Below are positions 28,647 through 36,418 of a DNA stretch of 64,000 nt, piece by piece. The position numbers and the translations under genes were made by a program. Below the pieces are notes generated by a model. The model made no database searches. It had not been told where the DNA came from and worked only from the letters and a program-made list of their open reading frames with translations. Origin of the DNA: Armatimonadota bacterium (lineage in GTDB: Bacteria; Armatimonadota; Fimbriimonadia; Fimbriimonadales; Fimbriimonadaceae); contig JAFDWQ010000001.1 in the NCBI GenBank assembly GCA_018268395.1, positions 772,644-836,643 of the forward strand. Direction: 5' to 3'. Each line of letters begins with the position of its first letter. The stretch's first letter is position 1.

Positions 28647-28756
28647 GTGGCGTTCGTTCGCGTTTCAAGCGTCTTCGCCGTCCTAGCCGATCCACGGGTC
28701 GTGTTCGACGTCCCGTGCGCCCCTCTCCGACGTCCTGTCAGAGTCCGGTCAGCGTC

Positions 28757-29482
28757 TTATCGGCCTTGAAGGCTGGAGACGAGTCGTTGGGTGCTCTCGT
28801 CCTGGCTCTGCACGCTGCGCTGGGCCAGTTCGAAGGCACGGTTGAGTCGGATCATCGCGACCATTTCTTCGATCGCGTTGACGTTGGACGATTCGAGGGC
28901 GCCGACGGCGATGTCGGGGCTGTCGACGGCTTGGGCGTCGGTACTGGAGAAGAGGTTTCCTCCGACTTTGCGGAACGCGCCGCCGAACACGGCGATCTGT
29001 CCCACAGGCTTACCGCCGACACTGACGGTGCCGTCAGAGTCGACGTCGATGGTGCCGCTGGGAAGCGAAATCGGTCGGGACTGACGGTCAAGGACGGGGT
29101 GCCCATCTTTGTCGACGATCTCGCGGTCGCCGTTCAGATGGAAGGCGCCGTCCCGCGTATAGCGGACGCCTTGGGGCGTCTGGACGGCGAAGGCGCCGCC
29201 TTCGGTCTTGACGGCCAGGTCGAGGGGGTTGCCCGTCGCCGTGACGGCCCCGTTGCTGAAGTCGACGTATTGGCCTTTGATGACGGTGCCGCTCCCCAGG
29301 CTACCGAGCACCTGACCCTGACCGGCGTTGGCGGCCAATGTCCTGAGGAGTCCGTCGTTGAACGAGAGGCCGTCTTTTTTGAAGCCCGTGGTACTGGCGT
29401 TGGCGAGGTTGTTGGTGACGACGTCCAGCCATTGCTGGGCCGTCCCCATCGCCGTCGCGGCCGAGTACACACCTCTGTTCAT
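28757..29482 (-). CDS. flgF: Flagellar proximal rod protein FlgF (FlgF/FlgG family)
   Basis: 241 aa. N-terminal AMGTAQQWLDVVTNNLANASTTGFKKDGL and C-terminal ALESSNVNAIEEMVAMIRLNRAFELAQRSVQSQDE are typical of rod proteins; length and gene order before flgG favour FlgF. It is the first gene of the flagellar operon, preceded by AGAGGGGG as ribosome binding site and by a sigma28-like promoter. Confidence 0.9.
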   Translation of the reverse strand: MNRGVYSAATAMGTAQQWLDVVTNNLANASTTGFKKDGLSFNDGLLRTLAANAGQGQVLGSLGSGTVIKGQYVDFSNGAVTATGNPLDLAVKTEGGAFAVQTPQGVRYTRDGAFHLNGDREIVDKDGHPVLDRQSRPISLPSGTIDVDSDGTVSVGGKPVGQIAVFGGAFRKVGGNLFSSTDAQAVDSPDIAVGALESSNVNAIEEMVAMIRLNRAFELAQRSVQSQDESTQRLVSSLQGR

Positions 29483-29491
29483 CCCCCTCTG

Positions 29492-29518
29492 TTATCGGTG
29501 GAATTGCCGGGCCCTTCA
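29492..29518 (-). promoter_or_regulatory. Sigma28 (FliA)-like promoter of the flgF operon
   Basis: Read on the minus strand: TGAA (29515-29518), 15-nt spacer, ACCGATAA (29492-29499). The consensus is TAAA-N15-GCCGATAA: 3 of 4 in the -35 core and 7 of 8 in the -10. It lies 9 nt before the flgF start. Confidence 0.6.
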
Positions 29519-29575
29519 GGGGCAGAACTTGGCAATCGACTTGAGGTTTTCAGGGTCTTGAGGTTACTTTTGCCG

Positions 29576-30736
29576 TCACTTCGGCATTCCGAGCCGCCAG
29601 ACCCGGAGGACCTTGTCCAATCCGCCCGTCGCCATTTCCGTCCCCGACGGACTGAAGGCCAGACATGACAAAGGTTGCAGCGAAGCCTCGATCCGTCCGT
29701 GACCGATGCCGTGGACGACGTTCCAAAGACCGAACGACCCGTCGCGTGACGTGCTGGCGAGAAGCCAGGACCGGGGATGGAAGGCCATGGCCTCGATCGG
29801 TCGCTGATGGCCGAAGAACGTTTTGCGGAGCTTCTTGGAGGCGACGTCGAAAACGCGGATCGAGAGGTCGACGGCGGCCACGGCCAGCCAACGGCCGTCC
29901 GGGCTCACGGCCATCGACGTCACCGCCGAACGCACTTGTTGTACGACTCCGCGTTCGTTGCCCGTCCGTGCGTCCCAGAGCCGGACGGTGGCGTCGGCGG
30001 AGCCCGTCGCCAGCAAGCGCGAGTCGGCCGACCAAGCGAGCGCGGTCACGGACTCGCTGTGCCCTTGACAGATGTAGCGTTGCTGCCCCGTCTTGGCGTC
30101 CAAGACCCTCGCCGACTTTTCGACCGAGCCGACCGCCAGGAGCCCACCGTCGGGCGAAACGGATACGCCGACCGCCCAGTCCTTGGGCGCCTGACGCCAG
30201 ACGGACGTCTGGCCTCCGTTCACCCGCCAGCACGTCAACTGCTGTTCCGTACACCCGGCGACGACCATTTCAGTGTCGTTCAGCGCGACCATCGTACTGG
30301 CAACGCCGCCCTCCAGTTTCAATCTGCGCTCGGACTTCTCGAGCCCGGGCTCCCACCAGTAGAGGTCGTTGTCGAACGAACACGACACGAGCCTCCGGGT
30401 GTCGGACGTGTAGGCGAGGGCGTAGAACGGTGTCCGAGGAGCACGGAGGCGGTGGACGAGGGTCGCCCGGACCGCATCGGGCCTTTCGGCCGCTTCGCGC
30501 TCGTCGTTGATCGGCTCCCCATAGACCTGCTCGCCGATCGAAAGGTCGTACTCCATCCGCCGGACGGGGTCGCTGAGGACCTCGAACGCGGCGTTGATCT
30601 TGGCCATCTGTTCGTGGGCCTTGGGATCGGGGTTCAGGTCGGGATGGTACGTCCGGGCCAACTTGCGATAGGCGTGGCGGACTTCCGTGCCTTGCGCCTT
30701 CGTCGGCACTCCCAGAATTTCGTACAGCGTAGGCAA
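29576..30736 (-). CDS. J-domain/WD40 beta-propeller fusion protein
   Basis: 386 aa. Residues 1-66 form a complete J domain (LYEILGVPTKAQGTEVRHAYRKLARTYHPDLNPD, with the HPD motif that stimulates DnaK). Residues about 95-385 contain about seven WD40 repeats (SPDGRWLAVAA, VRLWDARTG and similar). A cytosolic co-chaperone that recruits clients through a propeller would fit, but that is inference. The start is TTG at 30736, supported by a CATAAT -10 ending 11 nt upstream. No dnaK or grpE is nearby. Confidence 0.88.
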   Translation of the reverse strand: MPTLYEILGVPTKAQGTEVRHAYRKLARTYHPDLNPDPKAHEQMAKINAAFEVLSDPVRRMEYDLSIGEQVYGEPINDEREAAERPDAVRATLVHRLRAPRTPFYALAYTSDTRRLVSCSFDNDLYWWEPGLEKSERRLKLEGGVASTMVALNDTEMVVAGCTEQQLTCWRVNGGQTSVWRQAPKDWAVGVSVSPDGGLLAVGSVEKSARVLDAKTGQQRYICQGHSESVTALAWSADSRLLATGSADATVRLWDARTGNERGVVQQVRSAVTSMAVSPDGRWLAVAAVDLSIRVFDVASKKLRKTFFGHQRPIEAMAFHPRSWLLASTSRDGSFGLWNVVHGIGHGRIEASLQPLSCLAFSPSGTEMATGGLDKVLRVWRLGMPK

Positions 30737-30747
30737 GAGTAGGCTCG

Positions 30748-30753
30748 ATTATG
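30748..30753 (-). promoter_or_regulatory. -10 element CATAAT of the J-domain/WD40 gene
   Basis: Ends 11 nt before the TTG start, giving a near-leaderless transcript. Confidence 0.4.
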
Positions 30754-30827
30754 AAATCTCGGAGCCTCTGCGACGGGCATTTTGGAGCGTCAAGGACGAG
30801 GATTCGAAGGACGGTCTGGCGTCGGCG

Positions 30828-31820
30828 TCAGTGCCCGCCGAACTGGTCCATGTCCGACGAGTGTCCTGGAAACAACTTGGCAGAAGGGTCGATAAGGGTC
30901 TTTGCGATGCAGACCGCCGTCACCGCTTCGCCGACCCCTGTCGCGATCAGTTTGAGCTTTCCTTCGTACGTGCACACGTCTCCGACCGCGAAGACGCCTG
31001 GAAGCCCTGTCCGGTACAGGCCGTCCACCACGATCTGGTTTTTTTCGATCGTTAAGCCCCAGTCTTTGATCGGGCCGAGCGAGGATTTGAACCCGATATT
31101 GACCACGACCGCGTCGCACGGAAAATGCTCTTCTTCCTTCGAGCGAGTATCGACCAGGGTCAATCCCGACAAACGGCCGTCCCCGTGCAGCGCGGCGACC
31201 GATCGCCATAGATGGAACCCGATCCCGAGCTTCTCGACCTCTTTGACCGTCTCTTCGTGCGCCTTGAACTGGTCCCGACGATGGATCAACGTGACCTTGC
31301 GGGCGACGGGATGGAGGTTCACCGCCCAATCGAAGGCACTGTCACCCCCGCCGATGATCGCCACGTCCTTGCCTTCGAAGTCCGACTTCGACTTCACGCC
31401 GTAGTGAAGCCCTTTCCCCTCGTAATCAGGCTCTTCGACAAGGCCGAGACGGGTCGGCGAGAACGCGCCGGCACCCGCCGAAATCAAGACCGTCCGGGTC
31501 GGATAAGCCGCCCCGCCGACCCCCGTGACCGTCCAGCCTTCGTTGTCCCGCGTCAAGCCCGTGGCGGTTTCGCCCAAACACAGGTCCGGCCCGAACTGCG
31601 TCCCTTGACGAGCCAGGCCCGCGGCGAGGTCTTTGGCCAAAACGGACGGAAACCCCGGCATGTCGAAAACGTGCTTTTCCGGGTAGAGCGCGGTCAATTG
31701 GCCGCCCAGTTCGTCAAGGCTGTCGATGATGCGCACGGACATACCGCGCATGCCGGCGTAGAACGCGGCGAACAGCCCTACGGGCCCGCCCCCGATGATC
31801 GTGAGATCGACCCTGGTCAT
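30828..31820 (-). CDS. Ferredoxin--NADP(+) reductase, thioredoxin-reductase-like type
   Basis: 330 aa. FAD-binding GGGPVGLFAAFYAGMRG at the N-terminus, NADPH-binding GGGDSAFDWAVNL, and the closing FAD motif GVFAVGDVCTYEGKLKLIATGVGEA. There is no CxxC redox motif, which separates it from thioredoxin reductase and fits the YumC-type FNR. It would exchange electrons between NADPH and ferredoxin or flavodoxin. It is divergent from mnmG, with its -10 6 nt before the ATG. Confidence 0.9.
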   Translation of the reverse strand: MTRVDLTIIGGGPVGLFAAFYAGMRGMSVRIIDSLDELGGQLTALYPEKHVFDMPGFPSVLAKDLAAGLARQGTQFGPDLCLGETATGLTRDNEGWTVTGVGGAAYPTRTVLISAGAGAFSPTRLGLVEEPDYEGKGLHYGVKSKSDFEGKDVAIIGGGDSAFDWAVNLHPVARKVTLIHRRDQFKAHEETVKEVEKLGIGFHLWRSVAALHGDGRLSGLTLVDTRSKEEEHFPCDAVVVNIGFKSSLGPIKDWGLTIEKNQIVVDGLYRTGLPGVFAVGDVCTYEGKLKLIATGVGEAVTAVCIAKTLIDPSAKLFPGHSSDMDQFGGH

Positions 31821-31826
31821 GTACGA

Positions 31827-31832
31827 AGGGTA
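31827..31832 (-). promoter_or_regulatory. -10 element TACCCT of the ferredoxin-NADP reductase gene
   Basis: Ends 6 nt before the ATG, predicting a leaderless transcript. It shares the 62-base divergent space with the mnmG promoter. Confidence 0.4.
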
Positions 31833-31870
31833 CCGGTCGGAAGCGGGCCGACCCGGGAAACGTCGGCCGG

Positions 31871-31876
31871 TACACT
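31871..31876 (+). promoter_or_regulatory. -10 element TACACT of mnmG
   Basis: Ends 6 nt before the GTG start of mnmG. There is no Shine-Dalgarno between it and the start. Confidence 0.45.
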
Positions 31877-31882
31877 CGGCCG

Positions 31883-33835
31883 GTGGAGCGGTTCGACGTC
31901 ATCGTCGTCGGAGCCGGGCACGCCGGAATCGAGGCGGCCCTCGCTTCGGCGCGCCTCGGCCGCAAGACCTTGTGCGTCACGCTCCGGCTCGACCGCATCG
32001 GCCACTTGCCCTGCAACTGCTCGATCGGCGGACCGGCAAAGGGCCACATCGCGCGCGAAGTCGACGCCCTTGGAGGCCAAATGGGCGTGACGACCGACCA
32101 CACGTTGACGCACCTCCGCAAAGTCGGAACAGGCAAAGGTCCGGCCGTCCAGACTACTCGGGCCCAGGTCTGCAAGTCGGACTACCCCGCCTTCATGCGC
32201 AAGGTCTTCGAGGCCCAGCCAGGCATGACGGTGTTGGAGGGATCGGTCGACGGGGTCGCGACCGGTCCGGAGGGCGTCTGCGGGATCGAAGTCACCGCGT
32301 CGGACGGTGCGCGCCTCTCCATAGCCTGTCGCGCCGTCGTCCTGACCACGGGCACGTTCCTGAACGGTCTGTGCCACGAAGGGCGCAACAAGACCGTGGC
32401 GGCACGGGAAGGCGACCGGGCGGTCGTGTCCCTCAGCGACTTTCTGCTCGATTTGGGAGTACGGATCCGAAGGTTCAAGACCGGCACGACACCAAGGATC
32501 CGGGCTGGAACCATCGACTTTTCGCAGACCGAGGTCATGCCGAGCGAGCCTGAAGCGGGCCCCTTGAGCGCGCTCCACGACAGGCCGCTCCCCCGACGCG
32601 GGCTTCTTCCCACGTGGCAGACCCGCACATCGGCGGCGACCCATGCCTTGTTGCGCGAGAGACTTGGCGAGAGCGCGATGTACTCGGGCGAAATCGAGGG
32701 CGTCGGCCCGCGGTATTGCCCGAGCATCGAGGACAAGGTCGTCCGGTTCGCCGAGAAGGACTCTCACCCGATCTTCCTGGAGGTCGAGGAGTGGGACTCG
32801 GACTCCGTCTACGTGCAGGGCTTTTCGAGTTCGATGCCCGCCGAAGTCCAGCTCGCCGCTCTTCGGACGGTGCCCGGACTGGCCGCGGTCGAAATGATCC
32901 GGCCCGGATATGCGGTCGAATACGACATGGCCGACCCCCTCCAACTCTGGCCGACGCTGATGTCGAAGCTCTTGGACGGGCTGTTCCTGGCGGGCCAGAT
33001 CAACGGGACGAGCGGCTATGAGGAGGCCGCGGGGCAAGGGATCGTCGCGGGGATCAACGCCGCCCGCTATGCGACGGGCGAGCCCGAACTGACGTTCTCG
33101 CGCACGGAGAGCTTCATCGGCGTGATGACCGACGACCTCGTGACAAAAGGGGTCGAGGACCCGTACCGGATGCTCACGTCAAGGGCCGAGCACCGCCTTG
33201 TCCTCCGTCACGACAACGCCGATCTGAGGCTGACCCCTTTGGCCGCGCGGATCGGCCTGGCCTGTGAGACGCGCCGCCGCCGTCTTGAGCAGAAGCAGGA
33301 AGCGATCGCCCTTGGCAAGTCCTGGTTGGAGGGGACGTACGTTTTGGAGGCCCAGTCGACAGCGGTCGAATCGCGAGGTTCGTCACCCGTGCGCGGCCGG
33401 GCCTCGTTATGGGACCTACTGAAGCGGCCGGACCTCGACCTCGATACGGTCGAGCAGATCGCGGCCGAATGCGGCTTCGGGCCGTCCGACCGGCTTCCAG
33501 ACGCAGCCAAGGACGGTGCGTTCGGGGCGGTCGGCCCGACCGCACGGGCCCAGATCGAGATCGAGGCCGTGTACTGCGGGTATCTCCAACGACAGGTCGA
33601 CGAAGCCGCGCTGGCGAAGAAGATGGAGGCCTTGCGGATCCCGAAGGAGTTCCGGTTCGACGAACTCAAGGGGTTGAGCCACGAAAGTAAGGAGAAGCTC
33701 GGCCGGACGCGCCCGACCACGGTCGGCCAGGCAAGCCGGATCCCTGGTGTACGTCCGTCGGACGTCGCGCTCCTGATCGGCCACTTACGGCACGGGTCAG
33801 GCCGGACGGAGCAGACGGAAGCGCCGGTCACCTGA
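31883..33835 (+). CDS. mnmG: tRNA uridine-5-carboxymethylaminomethyl(34) synthesis protein MnmG
   Basis: 650 aa. FAD-binding VIVVGAGHAGIEAALASARLG, then CNCSIGGPAKGHIAREVDALGGQMG and the C-terminal tRNA-binding GLSHESKEKLGRTRPTTVGQASRIPGV. With MnmE it modifies the wobble uridine of several tRNAs. The start is GTG at 31883 with no Shine-Dalgarno, consistent with leaderless expression. The 3' end overlaps the convergent proteasome-like gene by 39 nt. No mnmE, rsmG or parAB neighbours are present. Confidence 0.96.
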   Translation: MERFDVIVVGAGHAGIEAALASARLGRKTLCVTLRLDRIGHLPCNCSIGGPAKGHIAREVDALGGQMGVTTDHTLTHLRKVGTGKGPAVQTTRAQVCKSDYPAFMRKVFEAQPGMTVLEGSVDGVATGPEGVCGIEVTASDGARLSIACRAVVLTTGTFLNGLCHEGRNKTVAAREGDRAVVSLSDFLLDLGVRIRRFKTGTTPRIRAGTIDFSQTEVMPSEPEAGPLSALHDRPLPRRGLLPTWQTRTSAATHALLRERLGESAMYSGEIEGVGPRYCPSIEDKVVRFAEKDSHPIFLEVEEWDSDSVYVQGFSSSMPAEVQLAALRTVPGLAAVEMIRPGYAVEYDMADPLQLWPTLMSKLLDGLFLAGQINGTSGYEEAAGQGIVAGINAARYATGEPELTFSRTESFIGVMTDDLVTKGVEDPYRMLTSRAEHRLVLRHDNADLRLTPLAARIGLACETRRRRLEQKQEAIALGKSWLEGTYVLEAQSTAVESRGSSPVRGRASLWDLLKRPDLDLDTVEQIAAECGFGPSDRLPDAAKDGAFGAVGPTARAQIEIEAVYCGYLQRQVDEAALAKKMEALRIPKEFRFDELKGLSHESKEKLGRTRPTTVGQASRIPGVRPSDVALLIGHLRHGSGRTEQTEAPVT

Positions 33836-34477
33836 GCCGTCCCGCAGGAGAACGGCCGCCTCGAAGACGAGACCGGCCCCCTCGTTTTGGTCGGTGGCCT
33901 TCTCTTTGGAGACCGTGCGTTCAAGGACGCCTTGTAAGGCCGCGACCACATCGTCGAGACCTGCCTTCCGGTCGATCTTCTCGAGTTCCGTCTCGACGAC
34001 GGACTCGTCCGCCTTTTCGGCCGCGAGGCAACAGCGCATGTGTTCCGTGCTGAAGTCGCCGTCATAGTCGAGGCAGTAGTAACGGTCGTCTTCACAGGCG
34101 GATCCGACTTCCATGAACATCGCGCGGGCGACCCACGGCGCAGAGCTGAAGTTGGCGAACGCTTCCTTGACAGGTTGGCTCAGGGCGTTGACCACGCGTT
34201 GGATGGAGACGTCGTTCTCGCTCCGTTGGAAGCCCTCACGATGGGAGAAGTCGACGGCGGCGACGCGGAGGGACTCGATGTCCGACTGCTGACCGATCCC
34301 GGCGTACATGAGACGGTCGTAGACCTCGTAAACCTTCTGCACCCGTTTACGGTAGGTCGCAGTGACGATCCCGGCATCGACCGACAGCGCTAGGACGGGG
34401 ATGCCGGCTGCGATGCGCGATTCGATGAACTGGGCGCGGTGGGTGATCGCTTCTTGCCAGTCGAAGGGCGAGATCAT
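33797..34477 (-). CDS. Proteasome alpha-subunit-like (PrcA-like) Ntn-fold protein, orphan
   Basis: 226 aa. Reads like bacterial PrcA: start SPFDWQEAITHRAQFIESRIAAG, then VLALSVDAGIVTATYR, KVYEVYDRLMYAGIGQQSDIESLRVAAVDFSHREGF, and YYCLDYDGDF. As in alpha subunits there is no N-terminal catalytic Thr. In actinobacteria PrcA pairs with PrcB beside pup, dop and pafA; none of these is nearby. It may join a beta subunit encoded elsewhere, or be a repurposed stand-alone ring. A TAGGAT -10 ends 6 nt before the ATG. Confidence 0.75.
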   Translation of the reverse strand: MISPFDWQEAITHRAQFIESRIAAGIPVLALSVDAGIVTATYRKRVQKVYEVYDRLMYAGIGQQSDIESLRVAAVDFSHREGFQRSENDVSIQRVVNALSQPVKEAFANFSSAPWVARAMFMEVGSACEDDRYYCLDYDGDFSTEHMRCCLAAEKADESVVETELEKIDRKAGLDDVVAALQGVLERTVSKEKATDQNEGAGLVFEAAVLLRDGSGDRRFRLLRPA

Positions 34478-34483
34478 CCCTTC

Positions 34484-34489
34484 ATCCTA
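34484..34489 (-). promoter_or_regulatory. -10 element TAGGAT of the PrcA-like gene
   Basis: Carries an extended-10 TG one base upstream and ends 6 nt before the ATG. Confidence 0.45.
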
Positions 34490-34499
34490 GCACGGGGCT

Positions 34500-35069
34500 T
34501 TAGCCTTGGACCCGCCACCGGGGATCGGCTTCTGTACCGGACTTGCCTTTGAGGACGGCCCCCATGTTCTGGTTCGGAAGGGTTTCGGCGATAGCGCCTT
34601 TGTCCCAGACCGTGAAATATCCGAGCCCTCCTCGGGCGAGGGATCCGGGCATCGCGACACGGTAGGTCTTGTCGTTCTCAAGGTTGGCCCCGGACAATGT
34701 CACGGACACGATCCGGTGGTTCGGATCGGCGGACTTGTTGAACGTGGCGACGATGCCGGAAAGCTGGAGGAAGCCAGGGTTGGGCGAGGGGTAGATGCCC
34801 ACGGACTTTTCGAGCGCTTGCCGGACTTGGGCGCCGGTCAGTTTGACGACGCACACGTCGTCGGCCGGGAACAACAGCATGCCGGACAGTTCGCCGGCTT
34901 TGAACGTCGGCTTCAAGACGCCCGCAGGCAAAAACGCGAGGTCGGCACGGGTGGACGTTCGTAAGGCGTCGGCGGCGGCTTGAGCCGGGCCCGACGACTC
35001 GGTGTCAGGGCCCGCTAGAGCGGCTACGGCCAACAGTGCGGCGACAACGGTCAAAGCACACTTTCGCAT
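34500..35069 (-). CDS. Exported stand-alone 5'-nucleotidase C-terminal domain protein
   Basis: 189 aa. Signal peptide (1-20), then a fold like the C-terminal substrate-binding domain of 5'-nucleotidases/UshA (RADLAFLPAGVLKP, TGAQVRQALEKSV, LQLSGIVATFN, YRVAMPGSLARGGLGYF). The N-terminal metallophosphatase domain is absent, so by itself it should not hydrolyse nucleotides. A TATAGT -10 at 35088-35093 precedes it. It is divergent from imuB. Confidence 0.75.
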   Translation of the reverse strand: MRKCALTVVAALLAVAALAGPDTESSGPAQAAADALRTSTRADLAFLPAGVLKPTFKAGELSGMLLFPADDVCVVKLTGAQVRQALEKSVGIYPSPNPGFLQLSGIVATFNKSADPNHRIVSVTLSGANLENDKTYRVAMPGSLARGGLGYFTVWDKGAIAETLPNQNMGAVLKGKSGTEADPRWRVQG

Positions 35070-35087
35070 GTGAACGCCACGGTCATC

Positions 35088-35093
35088 ACTATA
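35088..35093 (-). promoter_or_regulatory. -10 element TATAGT of the 5'-nucleotidase C-domain gene
   Basis: Lies 18 nt before the ATG. It is part of GTCTATAGT, which shares the GTCTATA half-site with the imuB operator but lacks the matching inverted half. Confidence 0.4.
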
Positions 35094-35213
35094 GACTCTC
35101 GGGATGTCGGAAGGTTTCTAGAGGGCCTAAGGTTCGGAGGCTTGCCGGAAGCCCTAGGCCGACGATATGAGGACCGGATCCGGGGTGCGCCCCTCGTGTC
35201 CCGGCCGTATTGC

Positions 35214-35229
35214 GTCTATAATAGTAGAC
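35214..35229 (+). promoter_or_regulatory. Palindromic operator overlapping the imuB -10 (candidate damage-response operator)
   Basis: Perfect inverted repeat GTCTA-N6-TAGAC. The canonical -10 TATAAT (35217-35222) lies inside it, so a bound repressor would block RNA polymerase. It ends 4 nt before the imuB ATG. Mutagenic polymerase cassettes are classically LexA-controlled, so a lineage-specific LexA site is the first hypothesis. The motif is not the E. coli, Bacillus or alphaproteobacterial LexA box. Confidence 0.55.
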
Positions 35230-35233
35230 ACAT

Positions 35234-36418
35234 ATGCACTATATCCTCTACGTCGCACTGGAGGGGTTCTACGTGGCCGACCAGGACGACGGATCCGGTC
35301 GCGCGACCGTCGTCCATCAGGACTCCACGGTGCTGGACGCCTGCAGGCTCGCTCGGGAACGGGGGGTCGTCCCTGGGACCGCACTGTCCGAGGCCAAGTC
35401 CATCCTCCGCGAGGAGGGTCGCTTTCTTGCCTTCTCCCCAGACGTCTATGCCCGCGCCCGTGAGGAGTGGCTGGACACGTGCCTGCGGTTTTCAGACAGG
35501 ATCGAGCCAGGACGACCGCACGAGGCTTACGTCGATCTGACGGGCCATGCCCGTCCGGCCCGTGCCGCCGACGAGCTACTCGCCGCGCTCGCACCTCGGC
35601 AGCCGGTGGCCGGGTTAGCCCCGGCGAAGTGGATCGCGCGGGTGGAAGCGAGGAGCGTGGACGTCGGCGCAGCGGCGTTCGGACTTCCGGTCATGGAGGC
35701 CTTGACCGATGTCGCCTCGTTCCTGGGCAGGATCCCGACGACCCTGCTCTTGCCCATCGCCGCTCCGTACCGGGAACGGTTGTGTTTTCTGGGATACCGC
35801 TGGACCCGGGACGTGGCCCGAGCAGGTCTTCACGAACTCAGGTCCCAGTTCGGATCTGACGCCATCGCGATACAGGAGGCTGCCCAAGGGAGGGTCTTAG
35901 ACCAGGTCGCGCCCTCGTATCCCGAGCGGTCCCTGACCGTGTCGTTGGAATTCGGCGCGGCACTCGACGACAGGGTCGTCCTCGACCTGGGCCTCCGGCA
36001 CCTGGCGCAACGGTGCGCGGCCCGATTGTGCGAGACCGACCAGACGGCGCAGGGCGTAGTGGCGCGGTTCGAGTCCGAGGATGGCGCGAGCGCGCTGGGG
36101 AAACGGGAGTTCGCCAAGCCAGCGCAGACGGCGACGGTGTTGGCCGCAGCGTTGCACGCGTTGTGGGACACGTCCCGTTGCCCGTTCCCGCCTGTATCGG
36201 CCACGGTGCACCTGACCAGGCTGAGACCGGCCCCGCGTAGCCAGCGATCGTTCACCGGAACGGAATCGTACGCAGAACGGTCGCAGACCTGCGACCGCGT
36301 CGTGCGGACGCTCACGGCAGCCTACGGCGACGGGACACTGGTGAAGGCGCGCGATCTGCGCGTCCCCCGCAGGGAACTCGTCCTGCGGGCGTGGAGACAT
36401 GCGACAGGATGGCATTGA
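35234..36418 (+). CDS. imuB: ImuB-like Y-family polymerase homolog, catalytically inactive type
   Basis: 394 aa. The fold begins YILYVALEGFYVAD where active Y-family enzymes have a DxD-type metal motif, and the SIDE motif is replaced by RPHE (GRPHEAYVDLTG). The first metal ligand and the Asp of SIDE are thus lost, as in ImuB, which acts as a beta-clamp adaptor for DnaE2. The C-terminal half fits a little-finger domain plus an ImuB tail. The ATG is 11 nt after TATAAT. It overlaps dnaE2 by 20 nt. No imuA or sulA-like gene is present. Confidence 0.85.
   Translation: MHYILYVALEGFYVADQDDGSGRATVVHQDSTVLDACRLARERGVVPGTALSEAKSILREEGRFLAFSPDVYARAREEWLDTCLRFSDRIEPGRPHEAYVDLTGHARPARAADELLAALAPRQPVAGLAPAKWIARVEARSVDVGAAAFGLPVMEALTDVASFLGRIPTTLLLPIAAPYRERLCFLGYRWTRDVARAGLHELRSQFGSDAIAIQEAAQGRVLDQVAPSYPERSLTVSLEFGAALDDRVVLDLGLRHLAQRCAARLCETDQTAQGVVARFESEDGASALGKREFAKPAQTATVLAAALHALWDTSRCPFPPVSATVHLTRLRPAPRSQRSFTGTESYAERSQTCDRVVRTLTAAYGDGTLVKARDLRVPRRELVLRAWRHATGWH

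Noticed and set aside
33797-34477. Reading the PrcA-like gene as a proteasome beta subunit or HslV
   Set aside because: There is no Thr that could become an N-terminal nucleophile after a short propeptide, and the motif order follows alpha-type PrcA.
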